DNA from: UBA2428 sp002343545
GTDB taxonomy: Bacteria > Bdellovibrionota > UBA2428
Direction of reading: 5' to 3'
NCBI GenBank assembly: GCA_937952285.1
Contig: CALFZE010000013.1
Coordinates: 1-50,941, forward strand
Length of the DNA stretch: 50,941 nt
Part shown: positions 41,166 to 49,365 of the stretch, in pieces
Position numbering within the stretch: the stretch's first letter is position 1
Layout of the letters: every line of letters begins with the position of its first letter
Notes under the pieces: generated by a model
Databases searched by the model: none
What the model was told of the DNA's origin: nothing
Seen by the model: the letters and a program-made list of their open reading frames with translations, nothing else
Made by a program: the position numbers and the translations under genes

Positions 41166-42206
41166 ATGCGAAAGCGCCTACTGATCGGAGCCTGCGGTGG
41201 CCTCTTCTTAACGCTTTCTTTAGCGGGCCGGGCCCAGCCCAACCCCGCGCCCTCCGCCTCGCCGCTCCCGAGTCCGTCGCCCCTCGTTTCGGTCGCGGTC
41301 AGCGCACCGGCAGATCCCGCGCCGATTCCCACCGCGACCCCGAGCATGGCTCAGAGTCCGCTTCCGAGTCCCTCGCCCAAACCGAGCTCCGAGGCCCTCG
41401 TCGTCAGCCGAATCCGAACCCCCCTCAAGTACACGGAGATCCCGCACGCCGGCGAAGCGCGGCCGGGCAAGGTCCACGTCAAGTTCGACGCCACGGCCGG
41501 CGCGAACGATCTCGAGGCGCGCGTTTGGAAGCTCGGCGAGGTTTACTCGCTGGAACTCAGCTTTCCGTTCAACGAGAAAGAGTCCCTCTTGCCGGTGGAC
41601 GATCACGGAAGGCTGAGGCCCGAAGCCAAGCGCATCGGCACGGACCCCTTTACCAAGCTCACGCTCCCGGGCGGCAAAACGCTCGCGCCCAACTTCGCCT
41701 GCGAGAAGCTCCGCTGCCGCGCCCTCGTGCCGCGAATTCCCTTCGAAGTCGATAAATCCGTCGAGCTTAAGCTCGACGTGAATCTGCGCGAGCTCAAGCA
41801 AAGTTGGACCTTCCGTTACAACCAGCTCCCGCGCGAGCGGGGGGCGGTCAAACTCGAACGCGAAGCGGGCGTGAAGGTTGGAGACCCCGACGCCTTTCTG
41901 AGCACGGAGCTATGGCGTCGCGGTCGCTACTCGCCGCCCGACATGAAAGGGCAACGCGAGCCCTTGCGCATCGACGAATGGAGCTTTGACCCGAAAGAAA
42001 AGCTCACCCAGGTAGCGCCCCACCGGGTCGACACGCTGACCCTCTACGAAATCCACGAAGGGGATTTTCTCGTCGAGGTCTCGCTCGACAACGCCAGCCT
42101 CGAAACCTTCGAGATCAAGCGCGGCGACCGCCTCTGGGTCCCGGCCGGCACGATCCTCTCCCTGCGCGCCCCCAAAGGCGGCCGCCTCCACCACCTCGAG
42201 TTCTAA
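41166..42206 (+). CDS. Exported proline-rich protein, unknown
   Basis: This 346-aa protein has a signal peptide ending near GRAQ. A Pro/Ser/Ala-rich stalk at about 25-80 (PSASPLPSPSPL, PLPSPSPKPSSEAL) is suited to spanning peptidoglycan. The folded part of about 260 aa contains strands such as GKVHVKFDATAG and VYSLELSFPFNEKE. It ends with EGDFLVEVSLDNASLETFEIKRGDRLWVPAGTILSLRAPKGG, which reads like a cupin half-barrel without the metal histidines. The function is not recognised. The gene ends in an 80-bp palindrome. Confidence 0.7.
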   Translation: MRKRLLIGACGGLFLTLSLAGRAQPNPAPSASPLPSPSPLVSVAVSAPADPAPIPTATPSMAQSPLPSPSPKPSSEALVVSRIRTPLKYTEIPHAGEARPGKVHVKFDATAGANDLEARVWKLGEVYSLELSFPFNEKESLLPVDDHGRLRPEAKRIGTDPFTKLTLPGGKTLAPNFACEKLRCRALVPRIPFEVDKSVELKLDVNLRELKQSWTFRYNQLPRERGAVKLEREAGVKVGDPDAFLSTELWRRGRYSPPDMKGQREPLRIDEWSFDPKEKLTQVAPHRVDTLTLYEIHEGDFLVEVSLDNASLETFEIKRGDRLWVPAGTILSLRAPKGGRLHHLEF

Positions 42207-42284
42207 AAGGCGTCAGGTTCCTTTTGGTTCAGCAGCCGCGTCAAATGACGCAGGCGCTGAACCAAAAGGAACCTGACGCCTTTT
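42205..42284. repeat. 80-bp REP-like palindrome
   Basis: Arms of 29 bp (42205-42233 and 42256-42284) are perfectly complementary. The 22-nt centre contains a second hairpin GCGTCA-AA-TGACGC. The left arm begins AAAAGGCGTCAGGTTCC and the right arm ends GGAACCTGACGCCTTTT. Similar GTCAGG-containing palindromes are dispersed REP elements mobilised by RAYT transposases in many bacteria, and this could be one. It can also act as a terminator in both directions (TTTTC at the end). The stop codon of the preceding gene is the first base pair of the arm. Confidence 0.65.
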
Positions 42285-42321
42285 CTTGCCTCGCTTCGCG
42301 GGGGCTGGCAGTTTTAGCGGC

Positions 42322-43242
42322 GTGAGATCCGCGATCACCATCGGCAATTTTGATGGCGTCCACCGTGGTCACCGCGCCCTCGTCGAGTCGATCGTCGGTT
42401 GGAAACGCGGGCACGCCGAGCCCGACTCCGTTCGCACCGTCGTCATGACCTTCGAACCTCACCCCGTCGAAGTGCTCCGGCCCGGCACCCTCGTTCCTCG
42501 CCTCACGCCGGTCGCCGAGAAGCAGCGCCTTCTCTACGGACTCGGCGTCGACGAAGTGCGCGTCGTCCCCTTCACCGCCGCCTTCTCCAAAACGAGCGCG
42601 CGCGATTTTTTTGACCACGTGTTGCTGCAAAATCTCAAGGGCGGCTTCATCGCCGTGGGCGGCAACTTCTTCTTCGGGCACAATCGCGAAGGCAGCCCGG
42701 GTCGCATCGTCGACTGGGCTCAGGAGCGCGGTTTCGAGGCCAAGATCATCCCGGGCGTCGAGTCCGACGGCGATCTCATCTCGAGCTCGCGCATTCGCCG
42801 CCTCATCGAAGCCGGCGAGATGGTGCCCGCCGCGCGACTTCTCGGCCGCGACTACTCGATCACGGGCGAAGTCGTGCACGGAGACAAACGCGGACGCCAA
42901 CTTGGCTTTCCCACCGCGAACCTCGTCCCCGCGGTCGCGCAGATCGGCGCGCCCTGCCTTCCCGCGCGCGGCGTTTACCTTTCGTCCGCGACGATCGAAG
43001 GAAAGACCTACCCCTCCATTACGAATGTGGGGGTCAAACCCACCGTTTCGAACTCCGGCCAAGTCACCGTGGAGACTCATTTACTCCTCACGCCAACGCC
43101 GCCGGACCTGTACGGAAAGCAGCTGACTGTCGAATTTAGAGACAGGCTCCGTGCCGAAATGAAGTTTCAAGGACTTGCCGAATTAGTCTCGCAAATTCAA
43201 CAAGATATCGAGACCGCCCGCGCGCGTTTGGGCCTGCGCTGA
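42322..43242 (+). CDS. ribF: Riboflavin kinase / FAD synthetase RibF
   Basis: This 306-aa bifunctional enzyme makes FMN and FAD. The nucleotidyltransferase part shows AITIGNFDGVHRGHRALV at the start, EPHPVEVL and GFIAVGGNFFFGHNREG, then SSSRIRRLIEAGEM. The kinase part has GEVVHGDKRGRQLGFPTANL, GVYLSS, SITNVGVKPTV and ETHLL. The GTG at 42322 is chosen because the first motif follows immediately; the longer frame would start next to the palindrome. The Shine-Dalgarno is weak. Confidence 0.95.
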   Translation: MRSAITIGNFDGVHRGHRALVESIVGWKRGHAEPDSVRTVVMTFEPHPVEVLRPGTLVPRLTPVAEKQRLLYGLGVDEVRVVPFTAAFSKTSARDFFDHVLLQNLKGGFIAVGGNFFFGHNREGSPGRIVDWAQERGFEAKIIPGVESDGDLISSSRIRRLIEAGEMVPAARLLGRDYSITGEVVHGDKRGRQLGFPTANLVPAVAQIGAPCLPARGVYLSSATIEGKTYPSITNVGVKPTVSNSGQVTVETHLLLTPTPPDLYGKQLTVEFRDRLRAEMKFQGLAELVSQIQQDIETARARLGLR

Positions 43243-43296
43243 CGACTTTTTCGCCATGGTCCACCCCTTGCAAGCCGTAGGGCAGGGGAGAACTTT

Positions 43297-44532
43297 ATGA
43301 CCAAGCGGGATATGAGCCTTCGAAAGTATCAACGGTTGATGAGCACCTTCTTGGCGGCCGTCGCCATGGTCGCTTGCGGCGAAGCTCCGAAGACTTTCGT
43401 GCCGAGCCACACCGACGTCTTCACCTACGACACCGGCCTCAGCGTGGACGCCGCTTCGGCGATCTACCAAGCCGACTATCTCTTCGTGCTCGATTACAGC
43501 TCGTCGATGCAGACCAAGAAGGATTCGCTCCTGGGCCGCATGGACCGTTTCGTCGATCGCCTAGGCCAAGAGAACAACGACTATCGCATCGGCTTCGTCA
43601 AAGGGAACGCCCACGGTTGCGCCGGCGGCACGAACGCCGGTTGCAGCAAGAAAACCGTCGCGGACAACTTTGTCCACACGAAGTTCCTCGAGCCGGGGAC
43701 CTCGTCCACGCTGCTCGACGAAATCTTGAACCACGTCGCCACGCTCGGCGATCCGAACTCGCTCCCCCCGAACACGCCCGTCATGCTCGAAGCCGCGCAC
43801 AGCCTTCTCTCGACGAAAGGCTCCTCGTTCCTTCGCTCCTCGGCGCAGCTCATCCTCGTGTTCCTCTCGGACCAGGACGACGAGTCCAACCAGTGGATCA
43901 ACTCGAACCGTACGGTGGACTACTATAAGTCCAAGTTCCGCGCCCTGAAGTCGGATCCTTCCTACATCAGCGCACGCGCCCTCGTGGCGGGCGTCGCCCC
44001 GGGCTGCACGCTGCAGAACCAGGGCGGCCTCGATCCCGACGTCGCTGGCCAACGCATCGCGAACGTCGCGCTCGGCATCAACGGCAACGCCGCCGAGACG
44101 AACGTCGTCGGCTGCGTCTACGACGACGAAGCGACGATGCTCGAGGGCCTCGCCCGCGACGTGCAACGCTACACGAACCGCTTCGCGCTCCAGCAAGCGC
44201 CGATGCAGTCCACCCTCTCGGTCCGCGTCGGTAACGTGAGCGTGGCTTCGGAAAGCGGTTGGCGATACGAGCCCGCGACGAACGAAGTCGTCTTTACGGA
44301 CGCCGCGAAGCCCGGCCCGAGCCAGAGCCTCGCGATTTCCTACGAAGTCGCGTACACGCTCAAGGCGAACGCCAAGCCCGATTCGATCACCGTGAGCGTG
44401 GGCGGACAGACGATCCCGCGCAGCGACTCGAACGGCTGGAGCTACATCGAGTCCGAGAACCGCATCCGCTTCAACGGATCCTCCGCTCCGGCGGAAGGCA
44501 CCGAGATCCGGGTCAACTACGAAGCCCGTTGA
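43297..44532 (+). CDS. vWA-domain lipoprotein with tandem beta repeats
   Basis: This 411-aa lipoprotein has a signal peptide ending at VAC with Cys27 and GGGGAG before the ATG. The vWA domain of about 60-290 contains the metal-ion adhesion motif DYSSSM (D66, S68, S70) and a later FLSDQDDES. Two beta repeats of about 50 residues form the C-terminus: LSVRVGNVSVASESGWRYEP and SITVSVGGQTIPRSDSNGWSYIE share V-VG-----S--GW-Y-E. This looks like a surface adhesion or sensing protein. Cysteines in HGCAGGTNAGC may form a disulfide. Three small exported proteins follow. Confidence 0.85.
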   Translation: MTKRDMSLRKYQRLMSTFLAAVAMVACGEAPKTFVPSHTDVFTYDTGLSVDAASAIYQADYLFVLDYSSSMQTKKDSLLGRMDRFVDRLGQENNDYRIGFVKGNAHGCAGGTNAGCSKKTVADNFVHTKFLEPGTSSTLLDEILNHVATLGDPNSLPPNTPVMLEAAHSLLSTKGSSFLRSSAQLILVFLSDQDDESNQWINSNRTVDYYKSKFRALKSDPSYISARALVAGVAPGCTLQNQGGLDPDVAGQRIANVALGINGNAAETNVVGCVYDDEATMLEGLARDVQRYTNRFALQQAPMQSTLSVRVGNVSVASESGWRYEPATNEVVFTDAAKPGPSQSLAISYEVAYTLKANAKPDSITVSVGGQTIPRSDSNGWSYIESENRIRFNGSSAPAEGTEIRVNYEAR

Positions 44533-44594
44533 CCCCGGATCCGTCCTTCGCCCGAGACGTCCGTAACGCGACTTCAAACGGAGGATCGAACTTC

Positions 44595-44846
44595 ATGTCC
44601 AAAGCTATCGGCGGCGCTACCTTCGTCCTGACCCTCGGCTTGGCCCTCCTGGGCCACCGGCAAGAGTCCTTCGACGAGCCCGGGCGCAATCTCGTCGCGA
44701 TGCGCGAAACCCGCTCGGAGATCGCCGCGAACGCGCAGGTCGAGTCCACGCGGACCTTCGGCCATCTCGCCCCGCTCGAAAAATTCATGAACGTCGGCGA
44801 AGCCCGCCGAGTTCCCTCTTCTCTCAACGGCATCAACCTTCAGTAA
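44595..44846 (+). CDS. 83-aa exported small protein
   Basis: The ATG is preceded by GGAGG at 10-11 nt. The product has a signal-like N-terminus (KAIGGATFVLTLGLALLG) and a charged mature part with LAPLEKFMNVGEARRVPSS. It lies between the vWA lipoprotein gene and another exported protein on the same strand, 62 bp and 15 bp away, so probably one transcript. The family is not recognised. Confidence 0.6.
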   Translation: MSKAIGGATFVLTLGLALLGHRQESFDEPGRNLVAMRETRSEIAANAQVESTRTFGHLAPLEKFMNVGEARRVPSSLNGINLQ

Positions 44847-44861
44847 CGAAAGGCGACAATC

Positions 44862-45332
44862 ATGAAATCCACCCGCATCGAAAGACTCTTCTTGATGGGC
44901 CTGCTCACTTCGGTCGCCCTGCCGGCCGCCGCGCTTAGCCAGGCCGAATGCGAGAAAACGTTGAGTGCCGATCGCTCGACGGATGAGCTCTCCCGCAAAG
45001 CGGTCGGGACTTACGCCTGCACCGAGCAAGAGAAAGACAAGCTCGCCAAGATCGTCGCGAGCGGCTTCAATGCCGAGGACATGGCCACCGCGAGTGTCGC
45101 GGCTCTCCGCATGAGGGCCTTCGAGAAAAAGCGTAGTCTTAGCGAAGACATCGCCAATGCGTGCCGCTTTATCGTCGAAACGTCATTCCCCAAGACGAAA
45201 GCCGTCGAAGCCTACTCCGCAACGCTCACCCGCCACGTTATGGACTGCGCAGTGAACGAAGATCGCTGGGCGAGCCCCCAGGTCGAGAAGATCCGCCGGC
45301 TCATCCTCACGCGCCTGAAGGAAGGATCGTAG
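44862..45332 (+). CDS. 156-aa exported helical protein
   Basis: It has a signal peptide (RIERLFLMGLLTSVALPAAALSQA). The mature part is helical with four cysteines (AECEKTL, TYACTEQ, NACRFI, MDCAVN), likely paired. It lies 15 bp after the 83-aa gene. AAAGGCG upstream is a weak Shine-Dalgarno. No known family is recognised; cysteine spacing might suggest a small helical bundle. Confidence 0.65.
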   Translation: MKSTRIERLFLMGLLTSVALPAAALSQAECEKTLSADRSTDELSRKAVGTYACTEQEKDKLAKIVASGFNAEDMATASVAALRMRAFEKKRSLSEDIANACRFIVETSFPKTKAVEAYSATLTRHVMDCAVNEDRWASPQVEKIRRLILTRLKEGS

Positions 45333-45333
45333 C

Positions 45334-45377
45334 GTCTAAAGTTTAGACACCTGTGTCGCCCGACGACGGGCGAACGG
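45334..45377 (+). promoter_or_regulatory. Inverted repeats before the 168-aa gene
   Basis: GTCTAAA-G-TTTAGAC (45334-45348) is a perfect palindrome directly behind the preceding gene, and TCGCCCG-ACGA-CGGGCGA follows. TAAAGTTT also matches the -35 of flagellar sigma-28 promoters, with GCCCGACG 13 nt further on as a poor -10 match. An operator, a weak terminator or a FliA-type promoter are all possible. Confidence 0.3.
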
Positions 45378-45475
45378 GTCCGCGTCGCGTCCAAGCTCGC
45401 GAAAGCGCGACCGGTGGAGTTGGTACGGCCCCTGCATCCTAGGTTCTTGAGTACGAATGTTTTAGGAGGTCCGAG

Positions 45476-45982
45476 ATGAGAAGCTACATGGTCAAAGCCG
45501 GATTCGCCTCGATGCTCGTCGCGGCCGGGCTGCAGCTTTTGGCCGGCGGCGGACCCAGCCGCTCCATCGCGAGCGTCGACCAGCTCGAGCTCCATCTCCA
45601 GAACGCGAAGCTCTCGACGGCCAGCCGGATCAAGGCCGACGACGTCAAGTCCCTCTTCGTGCGGCTCACCTTCTCGAACCAGCACGTCGTGGAACTCGCC
45701 AAAGACACTCCGATCGGCATCCTTAAGGGCGAAGAGTCCCTCATCGATCTCAAGATCCCGGTCAAGCCGGCTTGGATCCGGGGCGACGAGCTCGACTTCA
45801 AGATCGAGTTCGTTTCGAAGGGCGTCCTGGAGAACGTCATCATCCGTTGCTCGCACGTCTCGAAGGAAGTGACCAAGTTCAACCGCACCCTCCAGTGCGT
45901 GCTGCCGGGCGAATCCCAACCCTTCCTGAACTTCCGCCTCGCCAAACAAGGCGAACCCGTCCCCGCGGTCGCCCGTAAGTAA
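45476..45982 (+). CDS. 168-aa exported beta-rich protein
   Basis: This protein starts at an ATG with AGGAGG. The signal peptide runs to about GGG (AGFASMLVAAGLQLLAGGG). The mature part has strands DQLELHLQNAKLSTA, KSLFVRLTFSNQHVVELA, SLIDLKIPV and DELDFKIEFVSKGVLENVIIRCSHV, suggesting an immunoglobulin-like sandwich. Two cysteines (IRC, LQC) could pair. Unknown family. The gene ends with a terminator. Confidence 0.7.
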   Translation: MRSYMVKAGFASMLVAAGLQLLAGGGPSRSIASVDQLELHLQNAKLSTASRIKADDVKSLFVRLTFSNQHVVELAKDTPIGILKGEESLIDLKIPVKPAWIRGDELDFKIEFVSKGVLENVIIRCSHVSKEVTKFNRTLQCVLPGESQPFLNFRLAKQGEPVPAVARK

Positions 45983-46008
45983 GTCGACTCCGACTGAGAA
46001 ATCCCGAA

Positions 46009-46044
46009 GCCCGCCTTGCCCCTTCGGCGGCGAGGCGGGTTTTT
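46009..46044 (+). terminator. Rho-independent terminator
   Basis: CCCGCCT (46010-46016) pairs with AGGCGGG (46033-46039), with further G-C pairs inside and a TTCG loop, then TTTTT. It ends the plus-strand unit and overlaps the stop codon of rlmH on the other strand. Confidence 0.85.
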
Positions 46045-46498
46045 AATGCCCGCCGTGGTAGGGGTGGCCGCGCAGGATCGTCCACGCCCGGTAGACCTGC
46101 TCCGACGCCACGACCGCCGCGAGCTCATGGGGCAGCGTCAGCGGCCCGAAACTCCAGACGAGGTCGGGTTTGATGCGCGCGTGGTCCTCGGCCTTGAAGC
46201 CGTTGGGCGGGCCGATCAGGATCTCGAGCGAAGCGATGCCCCCGTTCGCGACACGCCCCAACTCCCGGGCGATTTCCTCGGAAGAAAGGGTTTTCGCCCG
46301 GGGTCCCAGGTCGCACATCCACACGCGGGATGACGACGCTTTGACGGCGTCGGGGGCCGGACCACCCCATTCGCACGGTGTGAAATTCGCGATTCTCTTC
46401 GTATACTCAAGGAAGAGATCCTGCATCGACGAGCTTTTGAACGCCTTGTTTCCGGGTTTTCCGGATGCTAGCCAAAGGCAACGAAAACGGATCTTCAT
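46043..46498 (-). CDS. rlmH: 23S rRNA pseudouridine-1915 N3-methyltransferase RlmH
   Basis: This 151-aa SPOUT methyltransferase modifies helix 69 of 23S rRNA. The C-terminal knot shows EILIGPPNGF, WSFGPLTLPHELAAVVASEQVYRAWTILRGHPYHGGH, the family signature ending in YH. WMCDLGPRAKTLSSEEIARELG precedes it. The start codon lies only 15 bp from the divergent pseudo-receiver gene. Confidence 0.93.
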   Translation of the reverse strand: MKIRFRCLWLASGKPGNKAFKSSSMQDLFLEYTKRIANFTPCEWGGPAPDAVKASSSRVWMCDLGPRAKTLSSEEIARELGRVANGGIASLEILIGPPNGFKAEDHARIKPDLVWSFGPLTLPHELAAVVASEQVYRAWTILRGHPYHGGH

Positions 46499-46513
46499 GA
46501 AAGTTTCGCCAGT

Positions 46514-47494
46514 ATGTCGGAAACAAACACCGCCGCCAAGCCCGGATCCATCGCGCTACGCGTGATGTTCCTGGACGCCAGCCGCACGCGTTACGCCGAG
46601 GTCATGACCTCGCTCGAAGAAGGCGGCGTCGAGATCCTGCATACGAACAAGCGCGACGAAGCCGTCGAGACCGCGCTCAAGTTCAAGCCGGACCTGATGG
46701 TGGTGAATCTCTTCCTCGACAACGCGAGCAACCTTCCCATCGTTCGCGAGCTCAAGAAGCTCTTCGAGAAGCAGGGTCTCAAGATCCTCGTCGTGACGGG
46801 CCACCACTCCCGCGAAAACATCCTCGAGTGCCTGCGCGCGGGCGCGACGGACTTCATCCTGGAACCCTTCGACGCTCGCCTGCTCCTGCAGCGCATCCGC
46901 TACCAACTCCAGGACCGCACCGCCTATGCGCCCGACGACCTGAAGGCCGAGCCCACGCAGGTCGCAGCCGGCTTCCAAATGCTCTACGACGCCCTGCGGA
47001 TCCTGGCCGAGGTCAAGGACCCCCAGCGGGCGATCTACGAAGTGTTGAAGCTCGTCGCCGACATGTCGCTCGCGACGCGCGTGAACGTCGTGCTGGCCGA
47101 CATCGAGCTCAACGACTGTCTCGTAGTGGCGAGCTCGGACGACCCCGCGCTCATGAACCTCGACGTCGACCTCGAAAAGTACCCCGAGGTCCGCGAAGTC
47201 ACGCTCAACGGCACGATCGTCTACGTCAAAGACATCACGCAAAACCCGCTGACCAAGAAAATCGCCGACCAGGTCAAGTCGATCAAGATTACGTCGCTTC
47301 TCGTCTTCCCCATCCGGCACCGCAGCGAGACCCTGGGGACCCTCACGATCCGTCTCGGCAACGAAGAAGGGCTCAAGGTCTCGGACAAGCACCTCAAGCT
47401 CTTCTACATGGTCGCGCTCTGCCTGGCGCCCAAGCTCGCCGGACGCAAGCTCCTCAAGAAGCTCCAAAAGCCGAAGCCCGAAGCCACCGAGTAG
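46514..47494 (+). CDS. Pseudo-receiver plus GAF domain protein
   Basis: This 326-aa protein has a receiver-like N-terminus (15-135): acidic D21 (MFLDAS) and T95 (ILVVTGHH) are present. The phospho-acceptor Asp is replaced by Asn (VVNLFL, N65) and the conserved Lys by Glu (FILEPFD, E117). It therefore cannot be phosphorylated in the normal way. Residues 150-320 resemble a GAF domain (LLVFPIRHRSETLGTLTIRLG). There is no output enzyme or HTH, so it may be an adaptor. The C-terminus is lysine-rich (KLLKKLQKPKPE). Confidence 0.75.
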   Translation: MSETNTAAKPGSIALRVMFLDASRTRYAEVMTSLEEGGVEILHTNKRDEAVETALKFKPDLMVVNLFLDNASNLPIVRELKKLFEKQGLKILVVTGHHSRENILECLRAGATDFILEPFDARLLLQRIRYQLQDRTAYAPDDLKAEPTQVAAGFQMLYDALRILAEVKDPQRAIYEVLKLVADMSLATRVNVVLADIELNDCLVVASSDDPALMNLDVDLEKYPEVREVTLNGTIVYVKDITQNPLTKKIADQVKSIKITSLLVFPIRHRSETLGTLTIRLGNEEGLKVSDKHLKLFYMVALCLAPKLAGRKLLKKLQKPKPEATE

Positions 47495-47497
47495 CGG

Positions 47498-48244
47498 TCA
47501 GGCCTTCAGCCAATCGCGCACGCGCTCGGCGACCCAGGTCCCGTCGTCCAGCGGAAGATCGTGCCCCGCCTCGGGGTGCGTGATGAGCGGCGCGCCCAAG
47601 CGTTCGGCGATGACCCGCGAGCAGGACGCGTCGACCATGCGATCCTTGGCCGAGTTCAAGACGAGCACGGGCACCGCCAACGGGGCCGAGCAGGAAAAGC
47701 GCAGCGCCGCCGCGACTTGGCGGGCGAAGATATCGGCCCGCTTGGCGGGGGAAGGCGCGATCGCCGCCCAAGCCTCGGCGAGCTCGCGACGGTCCTGGCG
47801 AAGGTTCGAGACCATGTCGAGGATGGCCATCTCTTTGTCGACCGGCGAACGACGAAGGATCGTCCGGCCGAGATCCGCGAGGCCGGTCGGCGCGAGGCGC
47901 CGCCACGGCGTCGAAAGCCCCGAAGCGCTCGTATTGATCAAGACGATCCGCTCGAAATCCGCCGGAAACTCCTCGGCCCAACGCACGCCGGCCATCGAAC
48001 CCAGCGAAATCGAGAGCAAAGCCCAGGGCCCCGGCTGCGACTCCCGCAAGCGCCGCCAGCGATTCCGAAGGTCGCGCATGATGCCTTCGAGGTCCCACGG
48101 CGAAGGCCGCTCGATTTCGGTCCCGATGCCCGGGAAGTCCAACATGAAGATGCGAGCCTGCGGATGCACCGCCCGAAAACGCTCGGGAAAGTCCGCCCAA
48201 TGCCGCTGTTCTCGCACGAGGCCGCGCAAGAAAAGCCAATTCAT
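47498..48244 (-). CDS. Alpha/beta hydrolase
   Basis: This 248-aa hydrolase has a lid-less fold: strand WLFLRGLVREQRHW, DFPGIGTEIERP, nucleophile S80 in SISLGSMAG (first Gly of the usual GxSxG is Ser), acid D201 in VLVLNSAKDRMVD and H228 in HPEAGHDLPLDDG. The start ATG overlaps the stop of the M14 peptidase gene (ATGA). Function may be esterase or peptidase-like; it is probably coupled with the carboxypeptidase. Confidence 0.85.
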   Translation of the reverse strand: MNWLFLRGLVREQRHWADFPERFRAVHPQARIFMLDFPGIGTEIERPSPWDLEGIMRDLRNRWRRLRESQPGPWALLSISLGSMAGVRWAEEFPADFERIVLINTSASGLSTPWRRLAPTGLADLGRTILRRSPVDKEMAILDMVSNLRQDRRELAEAWAAIAPSPAKRADIFARQVAAALRFSCSAPLAVPVLVLNSAKDRMVDASCSRVIAERLGAPLITHPEAGHDLPLDDGTWVAERVRDWLKA

Positions 48245-49203
48245 AGCGCCCAAGCCCCGTGGTTCTTGATCGCGCGCAAGAAGAAATCCAGGAGCGGCAA
48301 GTGCCGACGCATGGTGCGTTTGAGGCGATGCGCTTTGACCGGATTGAAGGGACCCAAGGCCGAGAAGGCCTGAAGGGGGTTCTTCCGGACCCAGATCCAG
48401 GATCCCATCTCGAGCGTCCACGGGATGAAGACCGGTCCCGAAGGACCGACTTTCGCGAGATGCTCGTCGAAAAGGTAGTCCCACAGGTCGCCGTGCGTCG
48501 TGTAGCTCAGCGACTGCGGCTCGACCATGTAGATGTGGTTCGGAAAACTGCGGTTCAGGATTTCCGCCAGCCGCTCGACCTGGTGCAGACGCGGGAACGG
48601 ATCGGCCGAGCGCGCGTAGGGGTACCAAAGGCGATCGCCCATCCCGAAGCCGGAATGGATGTCGACCACGAGCAAAGCGCGCGAAGGGAACATCTCTCGC
48701 CGCACGAAGTCGCAAAGCGCTTGGGATTCAGCCTCCATGGGAGCGCCTTCGATCCCGCGGTACCAAGGCAAGCGTCGAGAAAAACGGTGGCCCCCCAACA
48801 AGAAGGGAGGACCCTTGCCGGAATCGATCGGTGCGTTGCGCATGAGGTCGACGCCATTCGCGTTGCTGCGGGTGTCAAAGCGAACGCCGGCCGGGTTCAC
48901 CATCGGCACGACCAACAAACGGCAGGACTTCATGCGCTCGCGCAGGTCTTCGTCCCACCGATACTGCTCGGCGAAGGACTCCAAGTAGGAGAGCAGCAGG
49001 TGCGTGCCGACCTTTTCGAGGCCGTGGATGCCGCCGACGAGACCCAGCACGGGAAGCGTGGGGTCCGTCGCCCCGATGTGGAAGGCATGGATGGGAAAGC
49101 TTTGGCCGCGGGCTTGGATGGTCTGAATGACTTCGACCCGGCCGATCTTCGCGTATTGATCGGCGAGCCGTTCGGCCCGCTTCATCTCGAGGAACTCGCT
49201 CAC
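48241..49203 (-). CDS. M14-family zinc carboxypeptidase-like protein
   Basis: This 320-aa protein has the M14 ligands H60-x-x-E63 (GGIHGLEKVG) and H183 (VVDIHSGFG), substrate-binding R122 in NANGVDLMRN and catalytic E265 in PWTLEMGSW. No signal peptide is seen, so it acts in the cytoplasm. Such proteins trim peptides or cell-wall peptides, or deacylate like the aspartoacylase branch. It is followed, with a 4-bp overlap, by an alpha/beta hydrolase. Confidence 0.88.
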   Translation of the reverse strand: MSEFLEMKRAERLADQYAKIGRVEVIQTIQARGQSFPIHAFHIGATDPTLPVLGLVGGIHGLEKVGTHLLLSYLESFAEQYRWDEDLRERMKSCRLLVVPMVNPAGVRFDTRSNANGVDLMRNAPIDSGKGPPFLLGGHRFSRRLPWYRGIEGAPMEAESQALCDFVRREMFPSRALLVVDIHSGFGMGDRLWYPYARSADPFPRLHQVERLAEILNRSFPNHIYMVEPQSLSYTTHGDLWDYLFDEHLAKVGPSGPVFIPWTLEMGSWIWVRKNPLQAFSALGPFNPVKAHRLKRTMRRHLPLLDFFLRAIKNHGAWAL

Positions 49204-49255
49204 AATGTTCCCGTTATAACATTCGACGACGCCGCGGCTCCTTCGGGAGCAGCGT

Positions 49256-49311
49256 CAAAAAAGAAACCCCTGGTCCGGATCGCCTTGCAGCGAGACCCGG
49301 ATCAGGGGTTC
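49256..49311 (-). terminator. Terminator after the 27-aa gene
   Basis: On the minus strand AACCCCTGATCCGG pairs with CCGGACCAGGGGTT (13 of 14), and TTTCTTTTTT follows. It lies about 55 bp behind the small lysine-rich gene and in front of the M14 peptidase gene. Confidence 0.8.
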
Positions 49312-49365
49312 CGAGTCCTGGAGCTGATCGATCTCGCCCCAGGAACCAAGAACGAAAAAGAAGAG

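Noticed and set aside
42286..42321. Upstream TTG start for ribF
   Set aside because: It adds residues encoded just beside the palindrome and no Shine-Dalgarno; the GTG directly precedes the first conserved motif.
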